A DNA stretch of 64,000 bases from positions 19,967,001 to 20,031,000 of the forward strand of contig CM043698.1 in NCBI GenBank assembly GCA_023935145.1. The letters are read 5' to 3'. Under the pieces are notes generated by a model. It was not told the origin of the DNA and made no database searches. It was given only the letters and a program-made list of their open reading frames with translations. The stretch's first letter is position 1; each line of letters opens with the position of its first letter. The DNA comes from Bretschneidera sinensis (lineage: Eukaryota; Streptophyta; Magnoliopsida; Brassicales; Akaniaceae). This document shows positions 54,763-64,000 of this stretch, piece after piece. The position numbers and the translations under genes are program-made.

Positions 54763-57141
54763 AAAAAAAACTTATTGTTTCTTAGATGATAATAGAAGAA
54801 TGAACAAATTTTATGCTATTTTGTTTCAGGGAACAATGAAGTCCAGATACCAAATTTGGAAGTCTCAATGCAAGTGGACAGGCAAGTGTATGTACTCTTC
54901 TTCCTCTGCTTATAAATTACTATAAAATGAAACATTAAACATCAGGAATGCATGTGTGGATAATATACTATGTTACATGGACTTTCACTTTAATTTCCTA
55001 TGTCGAACTCTCAACATTCGGATAAAGGTATGCCACTTGGATACTCTAAAGAAAAATTTACCAAAAATTATTAAAAATAAGCGAGTCCGACACTCGGACA
55101 TGTACCCGTCTCCGATAATCATACCCAAATCCAAATAATATAGATAATATAGAATTTGTATTTTCCTCTTTTCTTTTATGATTTTGTTTTACATTGTTAG
55201 CAGAGATGTGAATGGGAGTGGGTTTTCCATGGAGTCCGCATTATTCAACAATAATTACAACCAGCTAAGAGGTGGAGGCTATGCTACTCCTTACCAGTCC
55301 CTTGTTGAATATAAGCAAGGTTTGTTTGGTTAATATCCCTATCACTTCACCCTGTAAACTTCTTCCAATTTTCTGGCTAATAAATTTTTGTATTTACTTA
55401 ACAATAAAATCATTCTAAGCTATAAATACCCTTTTTGGTGGTAAGGTTATCACTTTGGCAGCTCAAGCAGTGATCATGACATTTCTCAGCAGTCATTGTT
55501 GCTTAACAGAAACAGCTTCTATCAGGACCTTCTAAATATACAAAGTGCAACGAAACGTGCGATTAATGATGACGTTTTAGCCAAAAAAGGGATAGAAACA
55601 GCTTCGGATGAGTTGAAAACAAATAAGAAAGTGAAGGTTGCTTCTTCTCTAGAACAAGATCGGCATGATCAACTCAAGCAAGCAACAAAGATGATCAAAG
55701 AAAACAGAGTATGTAATTATGAAATTAAATTTATTGCTCTTTAAAATGGTTATTAGAATAATAATCTGCACCAATTGATATAAGATATAAGCTTCGTTTG
55801 GATGTCTTAAATCTTGTTTAAATCATTTTAGATTCATTCACAATACCCATCTTACTTAAATAGTACAACTAAAACTCCCATTTATCACAATACCTTACTT
55901 ACCAACCCATTTAAGTTACTTTGCATAAATTATCATTTAAGAAGTTTCCAAAACATTCGTAATATGATTTATAATGAAAATGAGCTTGACCATACAAGAA
56001 TAAAAAAGGGTTTTTTTTTTAAATACATTTCGTTTGGTAGTATAAAATTGAAGTATGAAATTGGAATTGAAATGTAATTATATTTTCTCAACATCATAAT
56101 TATTGAAAAAACCATCACTGTTATAATTCTAATTTCATACATAAATTCAAATGTGAAATAACTTTTTGATTACCAAACATGCTCCGAGGGTCTCAAGTTT
56201 TGAGAGTCTGCTCCTTTTGCTTGCATTGCAATATGCAGATGCCAGTAAGGAGAAGCCAAAAGCTAAGTGACAAGATAACAGCTCTTCAAAAGCTGGTTTC
56301 CCCATATGGCAAGGTCAGTTATTATAAGAATAAGTAAATCCATTTTTATTTAAATTAGCTTTCTACCATCGCTTTAAAGTAGATTTTACAATGCTTCACT
56401 TAAAAGGAGGCCTCATGATTTGCTAGATACATTTTTAGATTTAGTGGTAAAAACTCATATTCAGTAGTGAATCAATATATTTGATGATAAAAAAAAATCA
56501 TCAAAATATAAGTTTTACCATAAAATTTCAGTTTTTTACCACTAAATATATTTTCTATCAGATAATGTGGTAGTGTACTAGTGTTGTATGCAAGTTAGTT
56601 TAATTAGTAAATTAATAAAAATTTGAGTTTTGAATTTATTAATTGCAGACTGACACTGCTTCAGTTCTTCAAGAGGCTTCTCTTTATATCAAGCTCCTTC
56701 AAGAACAAATTCAGGTATAACTAACATCCAATTCAGTTAGTAGCAAATACCCAGTAAGAAAAATGAAAGTTAAAAAAAAAATTGAAGCTAGCTAGTTAAT
56801 TACAAAGCTTAGTAATTTAGTTAGATTATCATATTAAAACAAATGTTTTCTCCACTTTGGGGGCAGAATCTGTTTCACATGCAGAGTAGCTCATATAACA
56901 GTACTGCTACAACTCTTCATCCAAATCCAATACAGGTACACATTAAGCAAAATATTATTTTATGGGTAAATTATATATTTTCATATTTATACAATAAATT
57001 TTGTTCACAAATTTGATTTGTTGACAGGAAATCGGAGAGATCAAACAGGTAGACCTAAGAAGCAAAGGGCTTTGCTTGGTTCCTATATCATTTTCACAGA
57101 AAGTGACAAACGAAGATCTGTCGGATCCTCATACAATATAA
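54660..57141 (+). CDS. bHLH transcription factor, atypical basic region
   Basis: Eight exons: 54660-54711, 54830-54887, 55204-55319, 55446-55708, 56239-56313, 56649-56714, 56867-56935 and 57028-57141. They total 813 nt, giving 270 aa, in one continuous frame from MRNALLPSYFF to SDPHTI. The helix-loop-helix is encoded by exons 5 and 6: RRSQKLSDKITALQKLVSPY, then GK, then TDTASVLQEASLYIKLLQEQ. The KTDTASVL loop and the tail LRSKGLCLVPISF are typical of a plant bHLH subgroup (bHLH110/113/153-like, from memory). The region before helix 1 lacks the His-Glu-Arg triad used for E-box contact, so canonical E-box binding is doubtful. The remainder is low-complexity (KKVKVASSLEQDRHDQLKQ). The exon 2 donor was chosen as CAAGT|GTATGT because only this phase joins exon 3. 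A copia remnant lies upstream and a LINE begins within 400 bp downstream. Confidence 0.9.
54730..54758. repeat. Poly-C tract in bHLH intron 1
   Basis: Nearly 30 consecutive C followed by an A run, in the 118 bp first intron. The length may be misassembled. Confidence 0.8.
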
Positions 57142-57530
57142 AGAACCGTCATACCCATAAAATTTTAGTACCATTTTACACATTTTTAGTTTCCAATATA
57201 GTTGTCCACAATATATAATTTTTATGTACTTCTATGTCATTTTTTTTTCATCTAGAATATATATTTTAGAATGTTAAAAGGAAACAAATCAGAATTATTA
57301 CTAGTGCACACTTAATTAGCACCTTCTTATAGTTAGAGAGGAACAAGAAAAGCTGAAGTCAAGATGCTTTTCTTGGCTAACTTAAGGATCGACCAAAACA
57401 AATATACTTTGCTGCATTTTGTAAGTATGAAACTGAGGTTTGAAAATAGAAATTTATGGAATTGTTGGTTCTTTCAACAGTAAAATTATAAAAGGTAAAA
57501 TTGTTTGGTTTCCCCGATAACATCGAAGCC

Positions 57531-58480
57531 ATGTCTTGTGACCTCATTCCTACTGCGCCATTTATCGCGTGGAACTGTAGAGGGGTCGCTAACCCTAACA
57601 CTAGAAGATCTGCTAGTGATTTGATTCAGTCTCATAAACCTTAAGTTTTTGTTCTTTCTGAAACATGTATGGGTGGCACTCAAGCCACCCCTATTGCATC
57701 TTCCATGGGCTTCAATAAATCCTTCATCATTGATTCTATTGGCTTGGCTGGGGGAATGTGGATTTTATGGAACGATTTTGAAGTGGAGTTGGAAATCCTG
57801 GACAACTCCGGCCAAATTCATGCCTCTGTGAAGGAGAGCCCCCAAACTGTCCCTTGGTTTTTCACAGTTATTTATGCAAGCCTTCATAATGAGCAAAGAG
57901 GGTAAACCTATGGGATGATCTCAAATCCCTTTCTTCTAGTATTAACGGACCTTGGTTCACTGCGGAAGATTTCGATCAGGTCAGTTTTGAGCAAGAAAAA
58001 TGTGGTGGTGGAAGACTTAACCATAGAAGGGCTGCTTGTTTTAAAGAATGTATGAATTGGTGTAATATGACTGATGGATTTCAATGGACCCAAATTTATG
58101 TGGACTAACCTCAGATTGCATGGTGGGCTCATTTGTGAGCATCTTGACCATTTTTGGGCTAACCTGGATTGGCGAATCATGTGACCTGAAGCCTTTGTCC
58201 TCCACCTCTCGTGTACTCACTCGAACCATTGTCCCCTCCTCCCTGACACGAAACCAAACCAGCCTGTTAACCCTAGACTGTGTCGCTTTGAAACTATTTG
58301 GCTCTCAGACCCATCCTTCCTTGACCTTGTTAATTCTACTGGGAGAGACAAAACCTTCTTGCATAGTTCCAAAAGTTTTTAAACCTTAATGAAAATATGG
58401 AATTCTGATTGTTTTAGCAATATTTTTACCAGGCAAAAAACGAACTCATGCGAGGATTAACGGACTCCAAAATTTGTTTC
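57531..58480 (+). pseudogene. LINE endonuclease domain remnant
   Basis: Recognisable phrases in shifting frames include FIAWNCRGVANP, SMGFNKSFIIDSIGLAGGMW, ILWNDFEVE, GPWFTAEDFDQVSFEQEKCG, GGRLNHRRAACFKECMNW and RFETIWLSDPSFLDLV. This is the order expected of the endonuclease and following linker. Stops begin at codon 38 and frameshifts break it repeatedly. Confidence 0.85.
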
Positions 58481-58805
58481 CTAACAAGTAAAACCTTAAT
58501 CCCAGCTTTTTTTCACTTGAATCTTGAATAACAACTCATTAGAGAGTTTAATGATATATACATAATCTTTAAAAAAAATTGGTTTCAAGTGTGTTTTCTA
58601 TGCGTGCTTAGAGACGAGGCGCGTTTAATTCCAAAAGCATATGTGTTTTTAACTGAAGTATAAGCCCTGACTCAAGGCGTACATATTTCACGTCCAAGGC
58701 GGTAAAATGTACTCCTCCGACGATAGAAGCAAAAACGACTGCTTGAAAAACCGGTTATGGGTAAAATTAGAGCTCGCATTTGCTGGAGATCTCCCTCAAA
58801 ACTGT

Positions 58806-59375
58806 TAGGATTTTATTTATAAAATCCACGTACTCAAATTTTAAGCAAAAAAACACAACCGTAACAATTAAATACGTAAAACAAGCAAAAACATCAATAA
58901 TTAATGTGGTTCGGCAACCTCTTTACCTACATCCAACAATAACTCAATTATTTTATTAATCTTCAACTGCACTTTAGGACGAGCAAAGTTGCCAAACTCT
59001 CACCCCAAAATCACAATACAACAAAAGCTCTTAATCTAGCTCTAGTTATAAGTGTCATCTTTATTTGACAACTCAAAACTCTAATACACCCAAAGCTCTC
59101 ACCCTAGCTTTAGCAGTAAACCCCTATAGTTTACAATGTATATGGAATTATGAGTGTGTCTCAAATTTTCTCTAGAACCCTTTTTATATGGATGATATTT
59201 TCCTAATACCATTAAGGAAAGAACAATAACATCATAGTAGATTACAGCTACTTGTATAATTAACAATCTAATAAGAAATTACTATTATTCATACTAGAAC
59301 AAATAATTACAAAATAAGAAACAATTTTTTTTAAATCAATTAAAATTATTATTTTTTAAATTGAATTAAAATCCC
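58806..59375 (-). mobile_element. Possible solo LTR inside the LINE gap
   Basis: Starts TGTTAGGATTTTA and ends TAAAATCCCAATA, giving short inverted ends with a few mismatches. Within it are LTR-like phrases (ATGTGGTTCGGCAACCTC) and, on the minus strand, a CATATAAAAAGG promoter-like element. There is no convincing target duplication. It occupies most of the place where the LINE RT core should be. Confidence 0.35.
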
Positions 59376-59779
59376 AATAATTTTTTTTTTAACTTCTTTA
59401 AAAAGTAGTAAATTGAACTCCAGCCGTAGAATGGGAAAAACAGCGATTTCGTTCCTTCATTATTGTTACTACTGTTGTTGCTGGCGTTTTCTTTAGTCGT
59501 ACAATTCAGAGCTTTAGAGAAAGAAAAGAACAAAGAGAAAAAAGATAATTGAGAGAAAGGATATTTTAGTGCCTGGTGTGTAGACTATAAACTTTGTGGT
59601 AAATTATCGGTCCCTTTCATTGCTATGTGTCAATCAACAGTTTGCTTATAAGTAATTTTTTATCATTTAAAAAAATTAAGAATGTTAGATAAAGTATAAT
59701 AATAATTATATTTTATTTAATTATTATTATTTTATTTAAAATACCTTACCGTTTTGAAAAGTTTACCCATTTCAATGTC

Positions 59780-60823
59780 TTGATACCACAATGAGCAATA
59801 TCATCAATAATTTTTGTGCCTTTTAGGGTCTTAATATTAATAAGAATAAATATAGAGTTTTCTTATCCAATAATGTTGATCTCAATATTGCTGACTCCGT
59901 TGTTTCTAATATTGAGATTTACCCCACTGAGCCTCTTGGTTCTTACTTCGGTTTTTTCCTCCTTCACACTAGAGCTACTTTTGAACCCATCTTGGATAAA
60001 ATTAAGTCTAGATTGTCAGGATGGAAAGCCAGGATGTTTTCTTTTGAAGATAGAACACACTTATTCAATCACTACTTCTGCCATCCTGGCCCATATCATG
60101 CAAGTTGGCTTCCTTCCCTCATCCATCACCGATGAGATTGATAAACTCAACCGTAACTTCCTCTAGGGGTCTACGGAAGAGGAGGAAAATTCACCTTATG
60201 GCTTGGGACAAAGTCACAAAATCTAAAAGTCAAGGGGGTCTTAGTATTAGGAGAGTGAGGTCGAAAAACAAAGCTTTGCTTGCTAAATTAAACTGACAAA
60301 TGCTTACTTTTAAACAATCTGTGTTAAGGTGCTGAGTGGCAAATATTTAAATAGCCGTAGAGTTAATAGTAACAACACAAATCTTAGTTCTTCCTTCACC
60401 TGGAGGAGCATGAATAAGACTTGGGATGTTACTGGAATCAAATGGATCATTAATAATGGTGAGAATGTTTCCCTTTGGTTTGATAAATGGGTGGGGGAAG
60501 GATCTCTTAGAAGCATTATTTCGGGTCCCCTTAATATTCAAGACGAGGTGCATGATTGTCAAGGATTTCATGGGAAACTATGGCTGAGATTTTAAGAAAA
60601 TTTCCTTTTGCCTCCCTTCTAATGTCTGTGACCTTATTCGTGCCACCCCTTGTAGACCCAACTCTTCTAAACCTGAAAGCATATCCTGGTCTGGCAGCCC
60701 AAATGGCCTTTTTGAAACAAGGTTAGCCTACCCCTTCATTGAAGATGCTACTGACCTTCTTCCCCCCTTAGCCCCATTTGGAAGTTTAAATCTCTTCCAA
60801 AAATCAAGTCTTTCCTTTTGCTA
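59780..60823 (+). pseudogene. LINE reverse transcriptase C-terminal part
   Basis: Post-RT conserved phrases are visible: TMSNIINNFCAFQGLNINKN, EPLGSYFGFFLLHTRATFEP, ILDKIKSRLSGWKARMF, then after frameshifts ENVSLWFDKWVGEGSLRSII. The sequence ends in the zinc-knuckle lead-in (KSLPKIKSFLL) at the copia insertion site. Several stops are present. Confidence 0.85.
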
Positions 60824-61039
60824 TGTTGAATTTAAGAGAGGAAGTGAGACAATACAAAAAGAAGAATTGTATTGAATGGTGTGATTTACTTACAAAGAGA
60901 GCTATCCTATTTATATAAGCTAATAGGAGAAGTAAAGCTATACACAACCAATGTGGGATTATCCTATTTATACAAGCTAATAGGAGAAGCAAAGCTATAC
61001 ACAACCAATGTGGGACTAAGCCCATATAATACATTAACA
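60824..61039 (-). repeat. 3' LTR (left) of the young copia element
   Basis: 216 bp, from TGTTGAATTTAAG to ACATTAACA. It contains a ~57 bp internal duplication (CCTATTTATAYAAGCTAATA...CAATGTGGGA twice). Identical to the right LTR. Confidence 0.95.
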
Positions 61040-61052
61040 TCCCCCCTCAAAC
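61040..61052 (-). other. Polypurine tract of the young copia element
   Basis: The minus strand reads TTTGAGGGGGGA just before the 3' LTR, the expected plus-strand primer. Confidence 0.75.
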
Positions 61053-62954
61053 TCAAGGCGGTAAGTGGGAGGTGAACTTGAGTTTGGAAACCAGAGAGTG
61101 AAAGCGTCCGGGTGGATGAGCCTTAGTGAAAATGTCAGCTGTCTGATCGGCTGAACTGACGGATTGTAGACGAACCGTATTCTGGAGAATGTGATCACTG
61201 ATGAAGTGGATATCATTCTCGATGTGTTTTGTACGCTCGTGGAAGACATCATTGTGAGCGATCTGAATAGCACTCCTGTTGTCACAGTGTAGGATAGTGG
61301 CAGCAGGAGAAGAGATACCCATGTCAGCGAGTAGCCATCGAAGCCAGAGAAGTTCTTGAGTTGCATCGGCCATGGCACGATATTCAGCTTCAGTACTGGA
61401 GCGAGCAACCACAGTTTGTTTCTTACTACGCCAGGAAATGAGAGAATTGCCCAAAAAGAAACAGTAACCAGTGGTTGAACGTCTGTCGGTGGGGTCTCCG
61501 GCCCAATCGGCATCAGAATAGGCTTGTAAAACAGGGACAGACTGTGCTGAGAAATGAAGCCCATGAAATAAAGTACCCTTGACGTACCTAAGAATGCGAA
61601 GAACAGCCGAGTAATGGGTGGTCCGAGGAGCGGACAAGAACCGACTGACCTGATGAACGGCATAGGCAATGTCAGGGCGAGTGACAGTAAGATATACAAG
61701 ACTTCCAACCAGTTGACGATATAGAGTGGCATCCTGAAGAGGTGAACCATCGAGTGGGGTAAGTCTGACATTCGGTTCGAGAGGAGTAGTGGCAATGGTT
61801 GAGTCAGTGATCCCAGCCTTGGAAAGGAGGTCCGAGCCATATTTGGCCTGAGAGAGAAAAAATCCATCAGAATTAGATGAGACTTCGAGGCCAAGAAAAT
61901 AGGTGAGCACGCCAAGATCTTTCATCTCGAATTGACTACTGAGAAACTTTTTGAGTTCAGAAATACCATGTAGATCATCTCCAGTAATAACCATATCATC
62001 CACATATAGTAAAAGAATGATAATACCGTTGATAGTATGGCGGATAAACAGAGCTAAATCATGAGCACTCGGTGTGAACCCAAACTGATGAATGGTAGTG
62101 CTGAATTTGGCAAACCAGGCACGTGGAGCTTGTTTCAAACCATATAGGGCACGGCGAAGGTGACAAACTTTGTTTCGAGGGGCATCCAAGCCGGGAGGTG
62201 TATGCATATAGACTTCCTCAAGAAGATCCCCATTGAGAAATGCATTTTTGACATCCATTTGAAATAAAGTCCATCTTCGAATGGCGGCGACAGCAAGGAG
62301 TGTACGGACAGATGTGAGCCTCGCCACTGGAGCAAATGTCTCTTCATAGTCAATGCCATATTCCTGAGCAAATCCCTTGGCAACAAGTCGAGCTTTATAT
62401 CGTTCAATAGAGCCATCAGAAAGTGTCTTGATCTTAAACACCCATTTGCACCCAATAGGAGTTTTTCCAGGGGGCAGATCAACAATATCCCAGGTATGAG
62501 TTTTAGCTAGGGCCTGAAGTTCTTCATCCATTGCTTTCTGCCAAAGTGGATTAGTACTAGCCTCCTTATAGGATTGAGGCTCATGCAGATGAAGTATAGT
62601 GGAAAAACAATGATAATCACAATGGTAATCAGCAAGATGAGAAGGGGGATGAGTTACCCTGGTAGATCTGCGGGGGTGATCTGGAGGATGGCTCTCAGAG
62701 GGAGTTGGTGCAGACTCATCAGACATAGGAATATCCTCGGGCACGACCGATTGAGTTGGAGAGGTGAGGTCAGTTGAGGGTTCTGGAGCTGAAGCTGGGT
62801 CCGGAACGAAAGGGGTGATATCGGCTGGTGATTCGGAGGTGGACTCAATAGTACCTGAAACTGGATTCTCAGGAAATAACTCAATAGATGGATCAGTAAA
62901 GAATCTGGAGTTAGTGATGGTTGACATGTCAAATGACCGTAACGAAGAGAACAT
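61053..62954 (-). CDS. Copia pol: integrase tail, reverse transcriptase and RNase H
   Basis: An uninterrupted 633-codon frame from its first ATG. Residues 1-110 are the Ser/Pro/Thr-rich linker after integrase, ending in RRSTRVTHPPSHL. The reverse transcriptase (residues about 150-395) has KWVFKIKTLSDGS, RLVAKGFAQEYGIDYEETFA, MDVKNAFLNGDL, YGLKQAPRAWF and the catalytic LLYVDDMVI (YVDD at 317-320). RNase H has YSDADWAGD (about 479-487), STTGYCFFLG, STEAEYRAMA and the TKHIENDIHF/QTADIFTK end. The frame stays open upstream of the ATG, without a new start codon, to a TAG at 63111-63113. Activity without the missing parts is not expected, but the enzyme residues are intact. Confidence 0.93.
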   Translation of the reverse strand: MFSSLRSFDMSTITNSRFFTDPSIELFPENPVSGTIESTSESPADITPFVPDPASAPEPSTDLTSPTQSVVPEDIPMSDESAPTPSESHPPDHPRRSTRVTHPPSHLADYHCDYHCFSTILHLHEPQSYKEASTNPLWQKAMDEELQALAKTHTWDIVDLPPGKTPIGCKWVFKIKTLSDGSIERYKARLVAKGFAQEYGIDYEETFAPVARLTSVRTLLAVAAIRRWTLFQMDVKNAFLNGDLLEEVYMHTPPGLDAPRNKVCHLRRALYGLKQAPRAWFAKFSTTIHQFGFTPSAHDLALFIRHTINGIIILLLYVDDMVITGDDLHGISELKKFLSSQFEMKDLGVLTYFLGLEVSSNSDGFFLSQAKYGSDLLSKAGITDSTIATTPLEPNVRLTPLDGSPLQDATLYRQLVGSLVYLTVTRPDIAYAVHQVSRFLSAPRTTHYSAVLRILRYVKGTLFHGLHFSAQSVPVLQAYSDADWAGDPTDRRSTTGYCFFLGNSLISWRSKKQTVVARSSTEAEYRAMADATQELLWLRWLLADMGISSPAATILHCDNRSAIQIAHNDVFHERTKHIENDIHFISDHILQNTVRLQSVSSADQTADIFTKAHPPGRFHSLVSKLKFTSHLPP

Positions 62955-63110
62955 TTGATGTTCCCAAAAAATGACATGACGAGAGATACGAAGAGTTTTA
63001 GAAATAGGATCCCAAGCTTCTTTAGCTGTATGGAGTGTACCAAATTGAAGTTTGATTTCTGCGATAATAGTGGCACGAAACCATGTGAGAATCTGGTGAT
63101 TTTTACTATC

Positions 63111-63302
63111 CTAGTCCTCTAGACGGTCAACATATTTGTCAGCATCTTCATCGTCCTTCTTCTTGGGTTCAGTGATATCTCCAGTCACGTAACGCCACAA
63201 TTTATGTCCACGGAGGAAACCAGACATTTCTTGAGCCCACACAACATAATTAGATTCATCCAGAACAGTAGTAATAACCCGGGGTAAGTACGATTCAGCC
63301 AT
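63111..63302 (-). pseudogene. Truncated copia gag N-terminus
   Basis: From an ATG at 63302 the frame encodes 63 aa beginning MAESYLPRVITTVLDESNYV and including WAQEMSGFLRGHKLWRYVTG, as in copia-type gag. A TAG at 63111-63113 stands where a tryptophan codon would be expected. Past it the same frame continues through gag-like and then integrase-tail sequence into pol, in phase. Confidence 0.85.
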
Positions 63303-63688
63303 ATGCACAAAGAGGAAGGTGAACCTCCAAGAAACCGGTGATGTGGCGGTCAACTGATGATGTGGTGGTCAACGGGTGACGTGGCACTGACGTATCAGTG
63401 AGGTGGCGTTGATGTGGCTTTTAGGGCTGACGTGACAGCAGCGTTTCTGAAACAGGAGCGGCAGCAGATGTGATGTCAACAAGTGACGTGGCAGTGACGT
63501 GGCGTTGATGTGGCCTTTAAGGCTGACGTGGCAGCAGCGTTTCCAAAACAAGAGCGGTAACGGAGATGATGTCGATGAGACTCCGACTATAGTGATGACC
63601 CGACAGGTATGAAAAGGATATACTAGAAGTTTTTCTGATGTGAAGGATCCACTAATAGTGGCAATCACAGAGCATACGCAGCTTTTAG

Positions 63689-63701
63689 GGCTCTGATACC
63701 A
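63689..63701 (-). other. Primer-binding site (initiator Met-tRNA)
   Basis: TGGTATCAGAGCC on the minus strand, directly next to the 5' LTR at 63702. Confidence 0.92.
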
Positions 63702-63917
63702 TGTTGAATTTAAGAGAGGAAGTGAGACAATACAAAAAGAAGAATTGTATTGAATGGTGTGATTTACTTACAAAGAGAGCTATCCTATTTATATAAGCTA
63801 ATAGGAGAAGTAAAGCTATACACAACCAATGTGGGATTATCCTATTTATACAAGCTAATAGGAGAAGCAAAGCTATACACAACCAATGTGGGACTAAGCC
63901 CATATAATACATTAACA
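63702..63917 (-). repeat. 5' LTR (right) of the young copia element
   Basis: 216 bp, identical at every position to 60824-61039. TG...CA ends. Confidence 0.95.
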
Positions 63918-64000
63918 TGCTATGTGCTCAAGAAAAGCTGCATCCCGTGTAACACCTACCTTCACCATATTGGGCTTCTTGAATCCGATTCTTGCTGTTT
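63918..64000 (+). mobile_element. LINE 3' piece, continues beyond the window
   Basis: After the duplicated TGCTA, the frame reads CVLKKSCIPCNTYLHHIG, fitting the zinc-binding region found at the end of plant LINE reverse transcriptases. It completes the segment interrupted at 60823. The end of the element lies outside the window. Confidence 0.7.

Larger units (their letters stand above)
57531..60823 (+). mobile_element. Broken LINE (non-LTR retrotransposon), 5' and middle parts
   Basis: From an ATG at 57531 the frame reads FIAWNCRGVANPNTRR, the start of the apurinic-type endonuclease of plant LINEs. The RT core is missing, and recognisable LINE sequence resumes at about 59780 with the thumb region (GLNINKNKYRVFLSNN, then KSRLSGWKARMFSFEDRT). 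It continues to a WFDKWVGEGSLR segment before the zinc-binding end, where a copia element is inserted. A final LINE piece follows at 63923. Confidence 0.85.
60824..63917 (-). mobile_element. Young, internally deleted Ty1/copia retrotransposon
   Basis: LTRs of 216 bp at 63702-63917 (5') and 60824-61039 (3') are identical base for base. The flanks are TGCTA at 60819-60823 and 63918-63922, a perfect 5-bp target duplication. The primer site (TGGTATCAGAGCC on the minus strand, 63689-63701) abuts the 5' LTR. A polypurine GAGGGGGGA abuts the 3' LTR. The interior has the start of gag, then jumps to the end of integrase and an intact RT-RNase H. The element therefore lacks most of gag, the protease and most of integrase and would depend on a helper copy. 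It lies within the zinc-binding end of the LINE. Confidence 0.95.

Overview
The window is nuclear DNA from a flowering plant, most likely a eudicot. The genes are split by GT-AG introns, the intergenic DNA is very AT-rich, and the gene families are plant ones: a plant S-protein homologue, a RABE1/Rab8-type GTPase, a plant bHLH factor and the mitochondrial 2-oxoglutarate dehydrogenase E1. Plant LTR retrotransposons, a LINE, Mutator-type elements and a Stowaway MITE are interspersed. There is no operon, CRISPR array or other prokaryotic feature. The species cannot be named from the sequence.

Layout. 1-8.2 kb is mostly gene-free, but holds a decayed WAT1/EamA (nodulin MtN21-like) transporter pseudogene at 3.4-4.4 kb (-). 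8.6-9.0 kb is an intact one-exon S-protein homologue (SPH, -), flanked on both sides by copies of a ~140 bp repeat. 9.26-11.46 kb is a Mutator-type element with 9-bp target duplications, itself carrying a Mutator-type MITE. 13.7-16.2 kb is a degraded LTR-type element. 16.3-20.3 kb is a tandem pseudogene of 2-oxoglutarate dehydrogenase E1 (-); it keeps seven of eight coding exons with their splice sites but has several stops and frameshifts. 21.0-24.1 kb is a non-autonomous LTR retrotransposon whose interior is three different tandem-repeat arrays. 26.0-33.1 kb is the intact 2-oxoglutarate dehydrogenase E1 gene (-), eight coding exons, 1021 aa. 35.0-41.7 kb is an intact RABE1-type GTPase (-), eight exons, 215 aa; its 4.5 kb first intron carries a hAT-like element with a Stowaway MITE inside. 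41.9-50.2 kb has no recognisable gene. 50.26-52.76 kb is a decayed Ty1/copia element. 54.66-57.14 kb is an intact bHLH gene (+), eight exons, 270 aa. From 57.5 kb to the window end lies a broken LINE (+), interrupted at 60.82-63.92 kb by a copia element (-) with identical LTRs and a perfect 5-bp target duplication.

The host genes do not form a pathway: TCA-cycle enzyme, exocytic Rab, secreted S1-like protein, transcription factor. The main story is structural. A metabolic gene was duplicated in tandem and one copy died. Successive layers of transposons then accumulated, the youngest being the nested copia element. Exon boundaries given for the four host genes were read by hand from splice signals and reading frame; summed coding lengths are exact multiples of three and fit the family sizes.
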